In this document: in pieces, positions 1 to 6,276 of the stretch
How positions within the stretch are numbered: position 1 is the first letter of the stretch
Layout: every line of letters begins with the position of its first letter
Assembly (NCBI GenBank): GCA_025937615.1
Contig: JAICRA010000090.1
Location: 1-6,644, forward strand
Direction: 5' to 3'
DNA from: Thermomicrobiales bacterium
GTDB lineage: Bacteria > Chloroflexota > Chloroflexia > Thermomicrobiales > UBA6265
Length of the DNA stretch: 6,644 bases
Program-made: the position numbers and the translations under genes
The notes under the pieces: model-generated
What the model was told of the DNA's origin: nothing
Seen by the model: the letters and a program-made list of their open reading frames with translations, nothing else
The model's database searches: none

Positions 1-567
1 CTCGCGGATATTTGCGACGGCCAACTCCGCGAGATGTTCTTTGCCCATCGACTCGATCAGTCCCGGGAGGAGTACGAGCGGAGGATTTTTGGGAAAACCG
101 CGTCACTTTTTGCCGGATCAGCGGAGATGGGCGCGATCATCGGGAACGCTCCCCAATCCGCCGTTCAGGCACTTCGGCGATACGGGTCCGATATCGGGAT
201 GGCGTTCCAGATCGTCGATGACGTGCTCGACTTGCGCGAAGTAACGAGCCAGCTCGGCAAACCGGCCGGCCATGACCTGACCCAAGGGACGGTCACACTA
301 CCAACAATCATCTATGCCTCAAGTCTCACAGATGCTTCCGACGCAGCTCTGCGGCTCCAGTCCGTGGTTTCCGGTGAAATCACCGAACCAGCCGAGGTCG
401 CGCGGGTGGTCGAGGAGATTCGAAACTCCGGTGCCCTGGAAGCGGCAATGGACGAGGCGATCGAATTCGCCTCTCGGTCGAAAACACACGTCGCGGCTAC
501 GCCCGATCCAGAGACTCGGGATATGCTCGAACAAATAGCCGATGTGGTCTGTGAACGGTCTGCCTAA
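1..567 (+). CDS. Isoprenyl (polyprenyl) diphosphate synthase, C-terminal part
   Basis: Trans-type polyprenyl synthetase that condenses isopentenyl diphosphate onto an allylic diphosphate to make a C15-C50 chain for quinones, carotenoids or carrier lipids. The reading frame is open from base 1 and ends with TAA at 565-567, so 188 residues are present; the N-terminal part with the first Asp-rich motif lies outside the window. Visible family marks, in order, are a GQ..E-type helix start (GQLREM), KTASLFAGSAEMGAI (the conserved KTA helix), the second Asp-rich motif FQIVDDVLDL with DDVLD encoded at 217-231, which binds Mg-diphosphate, and LGKPAGHDL followed by GTVTLPTI. Chain length cannot be decided, because the determining residues sit near the missing first motif. 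It converges with the gene at 583-1170, 15 bp away. Family assignment is firm; the precise product (GGPP, hepta- or octaprenyl type) is open. Confidence 0.93.
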   Translation, partial: LADICDGQLREMFFAHRLDQSREEYERRIFGKTASLFAGSAEMGAIIGNAPQSAVQALRRYGSDIGMAFQIVDDVLDLREVTSQLGKPAGHDLTQGTVTLPTIIYASSLTDASDAALRLQSVVSGEITEPAEVARVVEEIRNSGALEAAMDEAIEFASRSKTHVAATPDPETRDMLEQIADVVCERSA

Positions 568-572
568 AGGTA

Positions 573-600
573 GCCACCAGTCCTACATGGCCACCAGTCC
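573..600. repeat. Two 11-bp direct repeats with a 17-bp period at the convergent gene ends
   Basis: GCCACCAGTCC occurs at 573-583 and again at 590-600, separated by TACATG. The second copy encodes codons near the C-terminus of the 583-1170 gene (reading GLVA on the - strand); the first copy lies after its stop codon. The pattern looks like a small local duplication in the 15-bp gap between the convergent genes. No hairpin terminator is evident here. Confidence 0.6.
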
Positions 601-1170
601 CGTCTCATACATCCGCCCGAAAATGCTGTGCCAGTAGTGTCCGTGAGGGTCGACCGTCTCTAGGTCGGCCTCGAGTTGTGAGGGCATATCGGGCGTCATG
701 AGGATCGTCGCGAGTTTTTGTAACTGCCGATTCTCGAGTGTTCGGTCCAGTAGTTCAGCCTCATGGCGCTGGATCGGTTTGCAGCCCTCAACCACCAGCA
801 AGTCGGTGCTCAGCATTCGCGTCCATGTCGACGACGTCACCCGAGCTGCCAGGTCGAACTCAGCCCGTGCCCGAGCGTCGTTTGCGACTGCCGGAGCCAG
901 GCTCGGCAGACCCACCTCGGTGACGAACGCGCTCAGGGCAAAATCCCGCCATGGCATCACGAAGTAGGAGACAGGCGGAGTGTGGTCCGTCAGGCGGTGC
1001 TGGATGAATCCGGCAATCCGCCGCGCCCGGCGATGGCCTGCGTTGAAAATGAGCCAGCCCTCACCATGACGCAGCCGGTGCTCGACCGCGTCGAAATAGA
1101 GACTCATCCTTTGCAGGAGGTCGCGGTCCTGGATCGGCGCTTGTTCAATAAGGGAATCAATCTCGGTCAT
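583..1170 (-). CDS. Uncharacterised protein resembling a degenerate DnaC/IstB-type AAA+ ATPase
   Basis: A 195-residue protein with no function I can assign. The ATG start at 1168-1170 is supported by a GGAGAG Shine-Dalgarno at 1177-1182, six bases upstream; the stop is TAG at 583-585. The layout resembles the ATPase core of DnaC/DnaI/IstB helicase loaders. A hydrophobic strand and turn, WLIFNAGHRRARRIAGF (residues 39-55), sits where the P-loop is expected but lacks GxxxxGK[ST]. A second strand, DLLVVEG (123-129), sits where Walker B (hhhhDE) is expected. TILMTPDMP (155-163) resembles the sensor-1 strand (TIL.SN.P). IFGRMYETGLV (183-193) resembles the C-terminal SRLYE segment that carries the arginine finger. 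Both nucleotide-binding motifs are altered, so ATP hydrolysis is doubtful. There is no signal peptide or membrane segment. It lies 106 bp downstream of the nucleoside hydrolase and may have its own promoter. The family link is inference from pattern alone. Confidence 0.8.
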   Translation of the reverse strand: MTEIDSLIEQAPIQDRDLLQRMSLYFDAVEHRLRHGEGWLIFNAGHRRARRIAGFIQHRLTDHTPPVSYFVMPWRDFALSAFVTEVGLPSLAPAVANDARARAEFDLAARVTSSTWTRMLSTDLLVVEGCKPIQRHEAELLDRTLENRQLQKLATILMTPDMPSQLEADLETVDPHGHYWHSIFGRMYETGLVAM

Positions 1171-1176
1171 CCTCGA

Positions 1177-1182
1177 CTCTCC
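1177..1182 (-). promoter_or_regulatory. Ribosome binding site of the 583-1170 gene
   Basis: The - strand reads GGAGAG, six bases before the ATG at 1170, with a further purine-rich GAGG directly before the start. This strong site supports the chosen start and independent translation, unlike the coupled genes upstream. Confidence 0.6.
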
Positions 1183-1222
1183 GTTTGCGCGGCGTCTGGA
1201 ACGAACCGTGACGGGGCGTCCT

Positions 1223-1246
1223 TATGGTAACGGATTGGATACCACA
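1223..1246. repeat. Imperfect inverted repeat, possible operator
   Basis: On the + strand the half-sites are TATGGTA (1223-1229) and TACCACA (1240-1246). They are 7-bp arms complementary except for one position (a G·T wobble if transcribed), around a 10-base centre. The dyad lies about 53 bases upstream of the ATG at 1170, a plausible operator position, and has no T-run to suggest a terminator. Such short dyads occur by chance, so this is tentative. Confidence 0.2.
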
Positions 1247-1276
1247 AGGAACCGGCTTCTGAAAATGCTGACTCGA

Positions 1277-2227
1277 CTAGCCGACGTCGTTTCTCATGTC
1301 CCTGTTTCGGGCGGTGGGAAGGCCGATTGTCCGCCGGAAGTCTTCAAGCGCTCGCTCGGAGTCAACGGCGGTGGCAACGCGTACGTTGCCGGGTCCCGCT
1401 ATCTGTGTACGCCCGAGTTCCGGTTCCACAGTGTCGACCGCGATTGACAACTCGCGAACCGCAATCAGAGAGGGGTCTATCGCGACCGCAACCGAGAGCG
1501 GATCGTGGAGCGAGAACTGGTCCTGGCTCAGCTTGGAGAATGCGGACTTGCCTACCTCACGCAAGAGATGTGCACTGCGCGGTAGTGATGAGGTGTTGTT
1601 GACCCCGTCCCAGTCGTCTCGGGTCAGCGCGACCTGCTCGGTCACATCAAGCCCAACGGCGGTCAGGTTCGGAAAAGGTGCCGTGAATACCTGATCCGCA
1701 GCTTCGGGATCGACGAGGATATTGAACTCCGCCGCCGGCGTCGTGTTGCCGGCAACGGTATACGCCCCACCCATAACGACCACCGCCTTCAGTAGCTCAG
1801 GCAACGCGGGTTCGACGTTGAGGGCTATGGCCAGGTTTGTCAGAGGTCCAAGCGCCACCAACGTCAGTTCGCCGGGACGGTGGCGAGCGAGGCGAATCAG
1901 AGCCGCCGGTCCTCGGTCCTCCCCTATGGATCGGGTTGATATCGGAAGTTGCGCGCCCCCAAGGCCGTTTTCGTCGTGAAAATAGCTCGCGTCCTGATGC
2001 GGCCGGACAAGGGGGCGGCTGGCGCCTCGGTGTACGGGTACCTCGTCCGCACCAAGCCAGTCGAGGACGGAGAGCGTGTTCGCCGTCGTTTTTTCCACGC
2101 CGACGTTACCCGCGACGGTGGTAACCGCGACGAGCTCGATCCCGGGAGCTGCTACAGCGTAGGCCAGAGCTAAGGCGTCGTCCGTTCCCGTGTCGACATC
2201 GAGGACGAGTGGCAGCCGCTCACTCAC
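1277..2227 (-). CDS. Inosine/uridine-preferring nucleoside hydrolase family protein
   Basis: Cytosolic N-ribosyl hydrolase that cleaves a ribonucleoside into free base and ribose for salvage or catabolism. At 316 residues it has the normal family length. The Ca-binding N-terminal signature is DVDTGTDDA (residues 10-18), with D12, D16 and D17 matching the metal and catalytic aspartates. Next come TTVAGN (N41), LGPLTNLA (126-133), GGA at 153-155, the substrate loop GNTTPAAEFNILVDPEA with N169, and HDPLSVA, where H241 and D242 match the C-terminal His-Asp of the Crithidia enzyme. All core residues are intact, so it should be active. Base preference (purine, pyrimidine or both) cannot be read with confidence. 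The GTG start overlaps the TGA of the upstream ThDP gene as GTGA (2224-2227) and has no strong ribosome site, which implies translational coupling. The stop is TAG at 1277-1279. Members of this family can also act on related ribosides, so the natural substrate is open. Confidence 0.93.
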   Translation of the reverse strand: MSERLPLVLDVDTGTDDALALAYAVAAPGIELVAVTTVAGNVGVEKTTANTLSVLDWLGADEVPVHRGASRPLVRPHQDASYFHDENGLGGAQLPISTRSIGEDRGPAALIRLARHRPGELTLVALGPLTNLAIALNVEPALPELLKAVVVMGGAYTVAGNTTPAAEFNILVDPEAADQVFTAPFPNLTAVGLDVTEQVALTRDDWDGVNNTSSLPRSAHLLREVGKSAFSKLSQDQFSLHDPLSVAVAIDPSLIAVRELSIAVDTVEPELGRTQIAGPGNVRVATAVDSERALEDFRRTIGLPTARNRDMRNDVG

Positions 2228-3951
2228 GGCCGTGGTCCGACGGGAACCGACCGTTTGGACTCCGCTGTGGTCCAGGCTGCCACCGGCGGCGTTTCCGTTA
2301 CCGGAGACTCGGTAACGATGTCGAGAAAGTATGGCCGGCCATCTTCAATGGCTTCCCAAACCGCACGTTCCACGTCGTTGGGGTCGCTCACTTGAGCAGC
2401 GGCAAAACCGAACCCGCGTGCAATTGCCGCATAATCAACGGGATTGAAATCGACGCCGAAGTAGCGATCGTCGTGATACAGGTGCTGCAGCTCCTTGATC
2501 CAGCCGAATGTGCCGTTCGAGCACTGGATGATGACGATTGGCAAACCAAGACGGGTAATTGTTTCCAGTTCGCCGACCGACATACCGAAGCTTCCGTCGC
2601 CTGTCATGCCGACGACGCGACGGCCGTTGCCCGCATACCAGGCACCCACTACTCCGGGGATTGCGTAGCCAAGGCCCCCATGCGCGCGCGGGATGACCGT
2701 CGTCCGGCCAGGGCGACGCAGCTCATACTGGGCGCTCAAGAAGGGAGTCGGTGTACCCGGGTCGGCGACGATGATCGTGTCGTCGTCGAGGGCATTGCGC
2801 AGTGCGCGAACGACCTGAGCCGGCTTGATCGGACGGGAACGTGCCGCCGCTTGCCGGTCAATCTCATTCCAGTATTGCCGCCGCTCTTCACGCAGCGCGG
2901 CAAGGCGGGGCTGATTGCGAGCACCAACTGTGTCAGGGCGAGCGATTGCCTCCAGAAGCGCGGCGAGGGTCAATTTGGCATCGCCAATGAGTCCGACGAC
3001 CAACGGATAGTTGTTCCCTACCTCGTACGGTTCGACGTCGATCTGAATGAGTTTCGGGGCACTCCCGATCGGCGGGAGTGTCCAGTGGCACGTCGTCGTC
3101 GAGTCGGTTCGAGTTCCGACGTAGAGCACGAGATCGGCATCCGCCACACAGGCATTCGCATATGGTCGCGCTCCGTTACCGCCGATGACGCCGATCGCGA
3201 CGTCGCTCGTTTCGGCGATGCTGCCCTTGCCGTTGATCGACGTGGCGACCGGGACGTTCAGCGCCTCACCGAGAAGTGTGAGCTCGGTCCATCCCCCCGA
3301 CGTGAGCACGCCTCCTCCGGCCACAATGACCGGACGAGAAGCCGCCGCCAACTCTGCGGCCGCCCGCTCGACGAGCACCTGGCCGGGAATTACCCGCATC
3401 GCTGGGGCGGCCCCGAACTCCGCGACGCCATAAACGGATGCGTCGGGCGTTTCTCCCTCCAGGACATCGGTGGGGAGCGACAGATGGGTTGCACCCGGCC
3501 GGCCAGCGGTTGCCATCCGGATTGCACGGCGAGCGGCTTCCGCCATCGTCGTGGCGGAGTTGACTCGCGTGTTCCATTTGGTTACCGGGCGAAAGAGACC
3601 CTCCTGGTCCAGCTCGGTGAGAACGCCCCGCCCTTGCTGATCGACGGGCGTATCCGAAGTCAAGCAGAGCAAAGGAATCGCAGAGCCATGCGCCTCGGCG
3701 ACACCGGGCAGGATGTATGTGGCGCCGCCTCCACTTGGCCCTTCGCAAACGCCGACACGCCCGCTCACCCGAGCGTAAACGTCAGCCATGAAGGATGCCG
3801 ATCGTTCATCCCTCGTCATCACGTGCTCGATTGCACCCCGGGCGTCGCGGAGGGCATCATAAAATGCCATCCCGGTGTCCCCGGGAAGTCCGAATATATG
3901 TTGGACGCCGGATCCGACGAGAACGTCGACGAGCGCTCGTGCCCCTTGCAT
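2224..3951 (-). CDS. ThDP-dependent enzyme, acetolactate synthase-like, substrate unknown
   Basis: A 575-residue member of the acetolactate synthase/pyruvate oxidase/benzoylformate decarboxylase superfamily, which decarboxylates or ligates 2-oxo acids or related carbonyls using thiamine diphosphate. Three domains are visible. The N-terminal Pyr domain (about 1-170) has GVQHIFGLPGD and the ThDP-activating glutamate E49 in TRDERSASFMADVYAR. The central domain (about 190-330) ends in QIDVEPYEVG and NYPLVVGLIGDAK. The C-terminal PP domain carries GDGSF (from 451) and N479, the GDG-X25-N metal/diphosphate motif, with SN in place of the usual NN. The loop GPSGGGATYILPGVAEA (71-87) differs from the SGPGATN of biosynthetic acetolactate synthase, and no ilvN-type regulatory subunit gene is adjacent, so an ilvB role is unlikely. 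Retention of E49 argues against glyoxylate carboligase, which has Val there. The ATG start lies two bases after the glycerate kinase TGA, with AGAGAGG at 3961-3967 nine bases upstream. Confidence 0.9.
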   Translation of the reverse strand: MQGARALVDVLVGSGVQHIFGLPGDTGMAFYDALRDARGAIEHVMTRDERSASFMADVYARVSGRVGVCEGPSGGGATYILPGVAEAHGSAIPLLCLTSDTPVDQQGRGVLTELDQEGLFRPVTKWNTRVNSATTMAEAARRAIRMATAGRPGATHLSLPTDVLEGETPDASVYGVAEFGAAPAMRVIPGQVLVERAAAELAAASRPVIVAGGGVLTSGGWTELTLLGEALNVPVATSINGKGSIAETSDVAIGVIGGNGARPYANACVADADLVLYVGTRTDSTTTCHWTLPPIGSAPKLIQIDVEPYEVGNNYPLVVGLIGDAKLTLAALLEAIARPDTVGARNQPRLAALREERRQYWNEIDRQAAARSRPIKPAQVVRALRNALDDDTIIVADPGTPTPFLSAQYELRRPGRTTVIPRAHGGLGYAIPGVVGAWYAGNGRRVVGMTGDGSFGMSVGELETITRLGLPIVIIQCSNGTFGWIKELQHLYHDDRYFGVDFNPVDYAAIARGFGFAAAQVSDPNDVERAVWEAIEDGRPYFLDIVTESPVTETPPVAAWTTAESKRSVPVGPRP

Positions 3952-3953
3952 CG

Positions 3954-5327
3954 TCAGTTTCCTCTCTCGCTTTCCCTGCCCGTATGGTTCTTCGCGCGCA
4001 GCGCAATGTAGATGTCGTTGACATTCGTGCCAGTCGGGCCAGTCTGCACGGCGCCTCCCGCTACTTCAAAGACGCTCAGACTGTCGTTCTGCGCAAGTGC
4101 CCCCAGCGGATCGACCCCAGCGTTGGCGGCTCGGCGGGCGGTGGCCGCATCCGCAATTGCTCCCGCATATCCGGTGATCGCATCTTGACCGTCGGTGCCA
4201 AGGCTGGCAACTACCCAGTCCGACAAGTCTCGGCGATCCAGCTCGAGCGCCGCCGCAAGCGAAAACTCGGTGTTGCGGCCACCTCGCCCATTCCCTCGCA
4301 CCGTCACCGTTGCCTCTCCGCCTCCGAGGACGACGTCCACCGAGTCCGGCATTTGCGAAACGACCGAGACAAACTCGCGCCCCAGCTCGGCGGCTTCGCC
4401 CTGCGCCGATTGCCAGACGATTCGGCACCCGAGTCCGAGGGCAACCGCCTTGCCTGCCGCCGCTCTGACTGCCGCGGCATTGTCACCCACAACCAGCAAT
4501 ACGTCTTCATTTGTGTATTGAGGCTCCGGCTCGATTGAGCCAGACTCAAGCGTCGTAAGGACGGAAACCGGAATCTGCTCTCTAATTCCGTAACGGTCGA
4601 TGACCTCCAGCGCCAGTCGCGGACTCCTGACCCCGGGCACGGTCGGTCCACTAGCGATGATGCGAGGGTCGTTGCCCAGGACATCCGACAAGATCAGCGT
4701 TACCCAGGTGCATTTGGGTGCTGCAGCGCGCAAGCCGCCGCCCTTGACCCGGCTCAGGGGAGCGCGAACGGCATTCAAGGCTTCGATAGGCGCCCCAGCG
4801 CGCAACAAGAGGTCGGTCGTATGCGCAATATCGGCAAGAGTCACTCTATTCCGAGGTGCCTCCAGCAACGCTGATCCGCCGCCGGAAACGAGCGCCAAGA
4901 CGACTCCCTGGCTGAGCCGGTTCAACGAAGAGATCATCAGGTTGGTTGCTCGGACTCCGCGCTCATCGGGAATCGGATGGCCTGCTTCGTGCACCCGCAA
5001 CCCTGGAGGGAGCGGCGCTCCGGCGTGACCTTCTTTTGTAATGACGTCGCCCGACCCGATGATTCCGTTCAGTGCCTCGACGGCCCCCTGCGCCATGGCA
5101 ACCGCCGCTTTGCCGACCGCAACGACGTGAACATCCCTGACAGCCGGGAGCGTCTTGCCGCCCACGATGAGGCGTCCGTCTTCCCAAGCGAGCGAGTTCC
5201 GCACCGCGCGCGACGGCTCGACCGCCTCGATGGCGGCGAAGAAGAGCTCCCGAATCCGAGCGCGGGCCAGGTCGAGATCGTGGTTGCTGATCTCAGTTGG
5301 GTCACGCCGAGGATTTGGATCCAGCAC
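3954..5327 (-). CDS. Glycerate kinase, MOFRL (class III, GckA/TtuD-like) family
   Basis: ATP-dependent cytosolic kinase of D-glycerate, usually giving 2-phosphoglycerate, which enters lower glycolysis; this family serves the serine cycle, glyoxylate/glycerate use and tartrate breakdown. I choose the GTG at 5325-5327: a GGAG at 5335-5338 stands seven bases upstream, and the 457-residue product has the usual family length. The larger open frame to 5510 is only the complement of rluD. The N-terminal kinase domain has VAVGKAAVAMA (K73), HPIPDERG (117-124), SGGGSALL (148-155), NAVRAPLSRVKGGGL (185-199) and LSDVLGNDP then IASGPT (213-229). The C-terminal MOFRL domain has GGGEATVTV (335-343), GRGGRNTEF (347-355), SLGTDGQDAITGYAGA (375-390) and TGPTGTNVND (429-438). 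Small departures from consensus are GND for GDD, RNTE for RNQE and GYAGA for DAAGA. It overlaps the rluD end by 26 bp. The stop is TGA at 3954-3956. Confidence 0.93.
   Translation of the reverse strand: MLDPNPRRDPTEISNHDLDLARARIRELFFAAIEAVEPSRAVRNSLAWEDGRLIVGGKTLPAVRDVHVVAVGKAAVAMAQGAVEALNGIIGSGDVITKEGHAGAPLPPGLRVHEAGHPIPDERGVRATNLMISSLNRLSQGVVLALVSGGGSALLEAPRNRVTLADIAHTTDLLLRAGAPIEALNAVRAPLSRVKGGGLRAAAPKCTWVTLILSDVLGNDPRIIASGPTVPGVRSPRLALEVIDRYGIREQIPVSVLTTLESGSIEPEPQYTNEDVLLVVGDNAAAVRAAAGKAVALGLGCRIVWQSAQGEAAELGREFVSVVSQMPDSVDVVLGGGEATVTVRGNGRGGRNTEFSLAAALELDRRDLSDWVVASLGTDGQDAITGYAGAIADAATARRAANAGVDPLGALAQNDSLSVFEVAGGAVQTGPTGTNVNDIYIALRAKNHTGRESERGN
3961..3967 (-). promoter_or_regulatory. 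Ribosome binding site of the ThDP enzyme
   Basis: AGAGAGG on the - strand lies inside the 3' end of the glycerate kinase gene, nine bases before the ATG at 3951. It fixes that start and shows that the two genes are read from one message. Confidence 0.5.
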
Positions 5328-6276
5328 GGAGTTGCTCCAACACGGCCCGTAAGTCATTGGGCAGGGACGACTCCAGCCGCACCCTGGAACCATCAGGTAA
5401 CTGAAATGCAAGCGCACTGGCATGGAGAAACTGCCGTTTGAGTTGTGGATCCGTGAGGCGCGGCCTCCCATACACCTGATCCCCGATGATTGGGTGACCA
5501 ATGAAGGCAAGATGGACCCGAATCTGGTGCGTGCGACCAGTCTCTATCGAGACCTCCAGCAATGTGGCGTTCGGAAATTGCTCGATGCCCCGGAACCGCG
5601 TTACCGCCGGCCGCCCTAACCGCAGAACGGCCATGCGATGCCGGTTCTTGGGATCGCGGCCGATTGGGGCATCTATCGTCGCTTCCGTATCGCCCACCGA
5701 TCCAGAAACAAGGGCAAGATAGGTCTTCTCGACCGAACGGTCTTCCCACTGCGCCACCAGAGCGGTGCGCCCCCTGTCCGTCTTTGCGGCAACGATCAGC
5801 CCCGAGGTGTCCTTATCCAGCCGGTGGACGATTCCCGGCCGTTGCGATCCGCCCACGGAGATCCCCGGAACGTTCGCCAGGAGCGCGTTCGCGAGTGTTC
5901 CTCTCGGGTGTCCTGGCGCGGGATGGACGACCATTCCGGCAGGCTTGTCGACCACGATGACATCCGCGTCCTCGTACACGATCTTGAGCGGGATTGGATC
6001 GGGAAGAATTTCGTCGATCTGGGGAGGCGGTATATCCACCAATACGACCTCGCCCGGCGTCATGCGGAATTTCGGTTTCCGATGTTGACCATCGACGAGT
6101 ACTCGGCCAGATTCGATGAGCGCCTGGACTGTACCGCGACTCAGATCGGGCAACTGATCTGCGACGTAGCGGTCCAGGCGCATGCCTAGATCGTCAGGAG
6201 CCGGGCGTAGCTCAACGAGCCCATCACTTTCCTCTTCGGCACGAGTAGTGTCGCAGTCGTCGCACATCCGCTTCAC
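5302..6276 (-). CDS. rluD: RluA/RluD-family 23S rRNA pseudouridine synthase
   Basis: Isomerises specific uridines to pseudouridine, most likely in the large-subunit rRNA stem-loop modified by RluD. The 324-residue product has the two-domain family structure. An S4 RNA-binding domain spans about 31-95 (GMRLDRYVADQLPDLSRG, then SGRVLVDG). The catalytic domain starts at YEDADVIVVDKPAGMVVHP (101-119) and has HRLDKDTSGL (151-160), in which D154 is the catalytic aspartate. Further marks are EKTYLALV, IGRDPKNRHRM, ETGRTHQIRVHLA and GHPIIGDQVYG. All are intact. The GTG at 6274-6276 overlaps the lspA TGA as GTGA; an ATG three codons later (6265-6267) is an alternative start. The first residues contain CDDC near the N-terminus, which is not a family feature. 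Following lspA is a common bacterial order. The rluD name is by family; another RluA-class target cannot be excluded. Confidence 0.93.
   Translation of the reverse strand: MKRMCDDCDTTRAEEESDGLVELRPAPDDLGMRLDRYVADQLPDLSRGTVQALIESGRVLVDGQHRKPKFRMTPGEVVLVDIPPPQIDEILPDPIPLKIVYEDADVIVVDKPAGMVVHPAPGHPRGTLANALLANVPGISVGGSQRPGIVHRLDKDTSGLIVAAKTDRGRTALVAQWEDRSVEKTYLALVSGSVGDTEATIDAPIGRDPKNRHRMAVLRLGRPAVTRFRGIEQFPNATLLEVSIETGRTHQIRVHLAFIGHPIIGDQVYGRPRLTDPQLKRQFLHASALAFQLPDGSRVRLESSLPNDLRAVLEQLRAGSKSSA
5335..5338 (-). promoter_or_regulatory. Ribosome binding site that sets the glycerate kinase start
   Basis: GGAG on the - strand lies within the 3' end of rluD, seven bases before the GTG at 5327. It decides the start in favour of this GTG over the ATG at 5357 and the more distant in-frame starts up to 5510, whose extra residues resemble no glycerate kinase. 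Confidence 0.6.

Larger units (their letters stand above)
1171..1276 (-). other. 106-bp intergenic gap between nucleoside hydrolase and ATPase-like gene
   Basis: This is the only sizeable non-coding stretch in the window. It contains the ribosome binding site at 1177-1182 and an imperfect dyad at 1223-1246. I see no convincing -35/-10 pair at 16-18 bp spacing and no GC-rich hairpin followed by a T-run, so I call neither a promoter nor a terminator. Readthrough from the upstream operon remains possible. Confidence 0.5.

Noticed and set aside
568..582. Bidirectional terminator between the convergent genes
   Set aside because: The 15-bp gap holds a direct repeat, not an inverted one, and no hairpin with a T-run was found.
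2224..3951. Assignment as glyoxylate carboligase because of the adjacent glycerate kinase
   Set aside because: Glyoxylate carboligase has Val in place of the ThDP-activating Glu; here E49 is present. No tartronate semialdehyde reductase or hydroxypyruvate isomerase lies in the window.
2224..3951. Assignment as ilvB, the biosynthetic acetolactate synthase
   Set aside because: The substrate loop differs from SGPGATN, and no ilvN or ilvC gene is adjacent.
2209..4011. A 600-codon open frame on the + strand opposite the ThDP enzyme
   Set aside because: It is antisense to a gene with complete family motifs. Its translation is rich in Arg, low in hydrophobic blocks and shows no domain. Long antisense frames are expected in GC-rich DNA with strong third-position bias.
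3795..4538. A 247-codon + strand frame across the glycerate kinase/ThDP enzyme junction
   Set aside because: It is antisense to two well-supported genes, with an Arg-rich translation and no recognisable motif.
5328..5510. N-terminal extension of the glycerate kinase to an ATG at 5510
   Set aside because: The extra 61 residues are the off-frame complement of the rluD 3' end, show no family similarity, and the GTG at 5327 has a good ribosome site.
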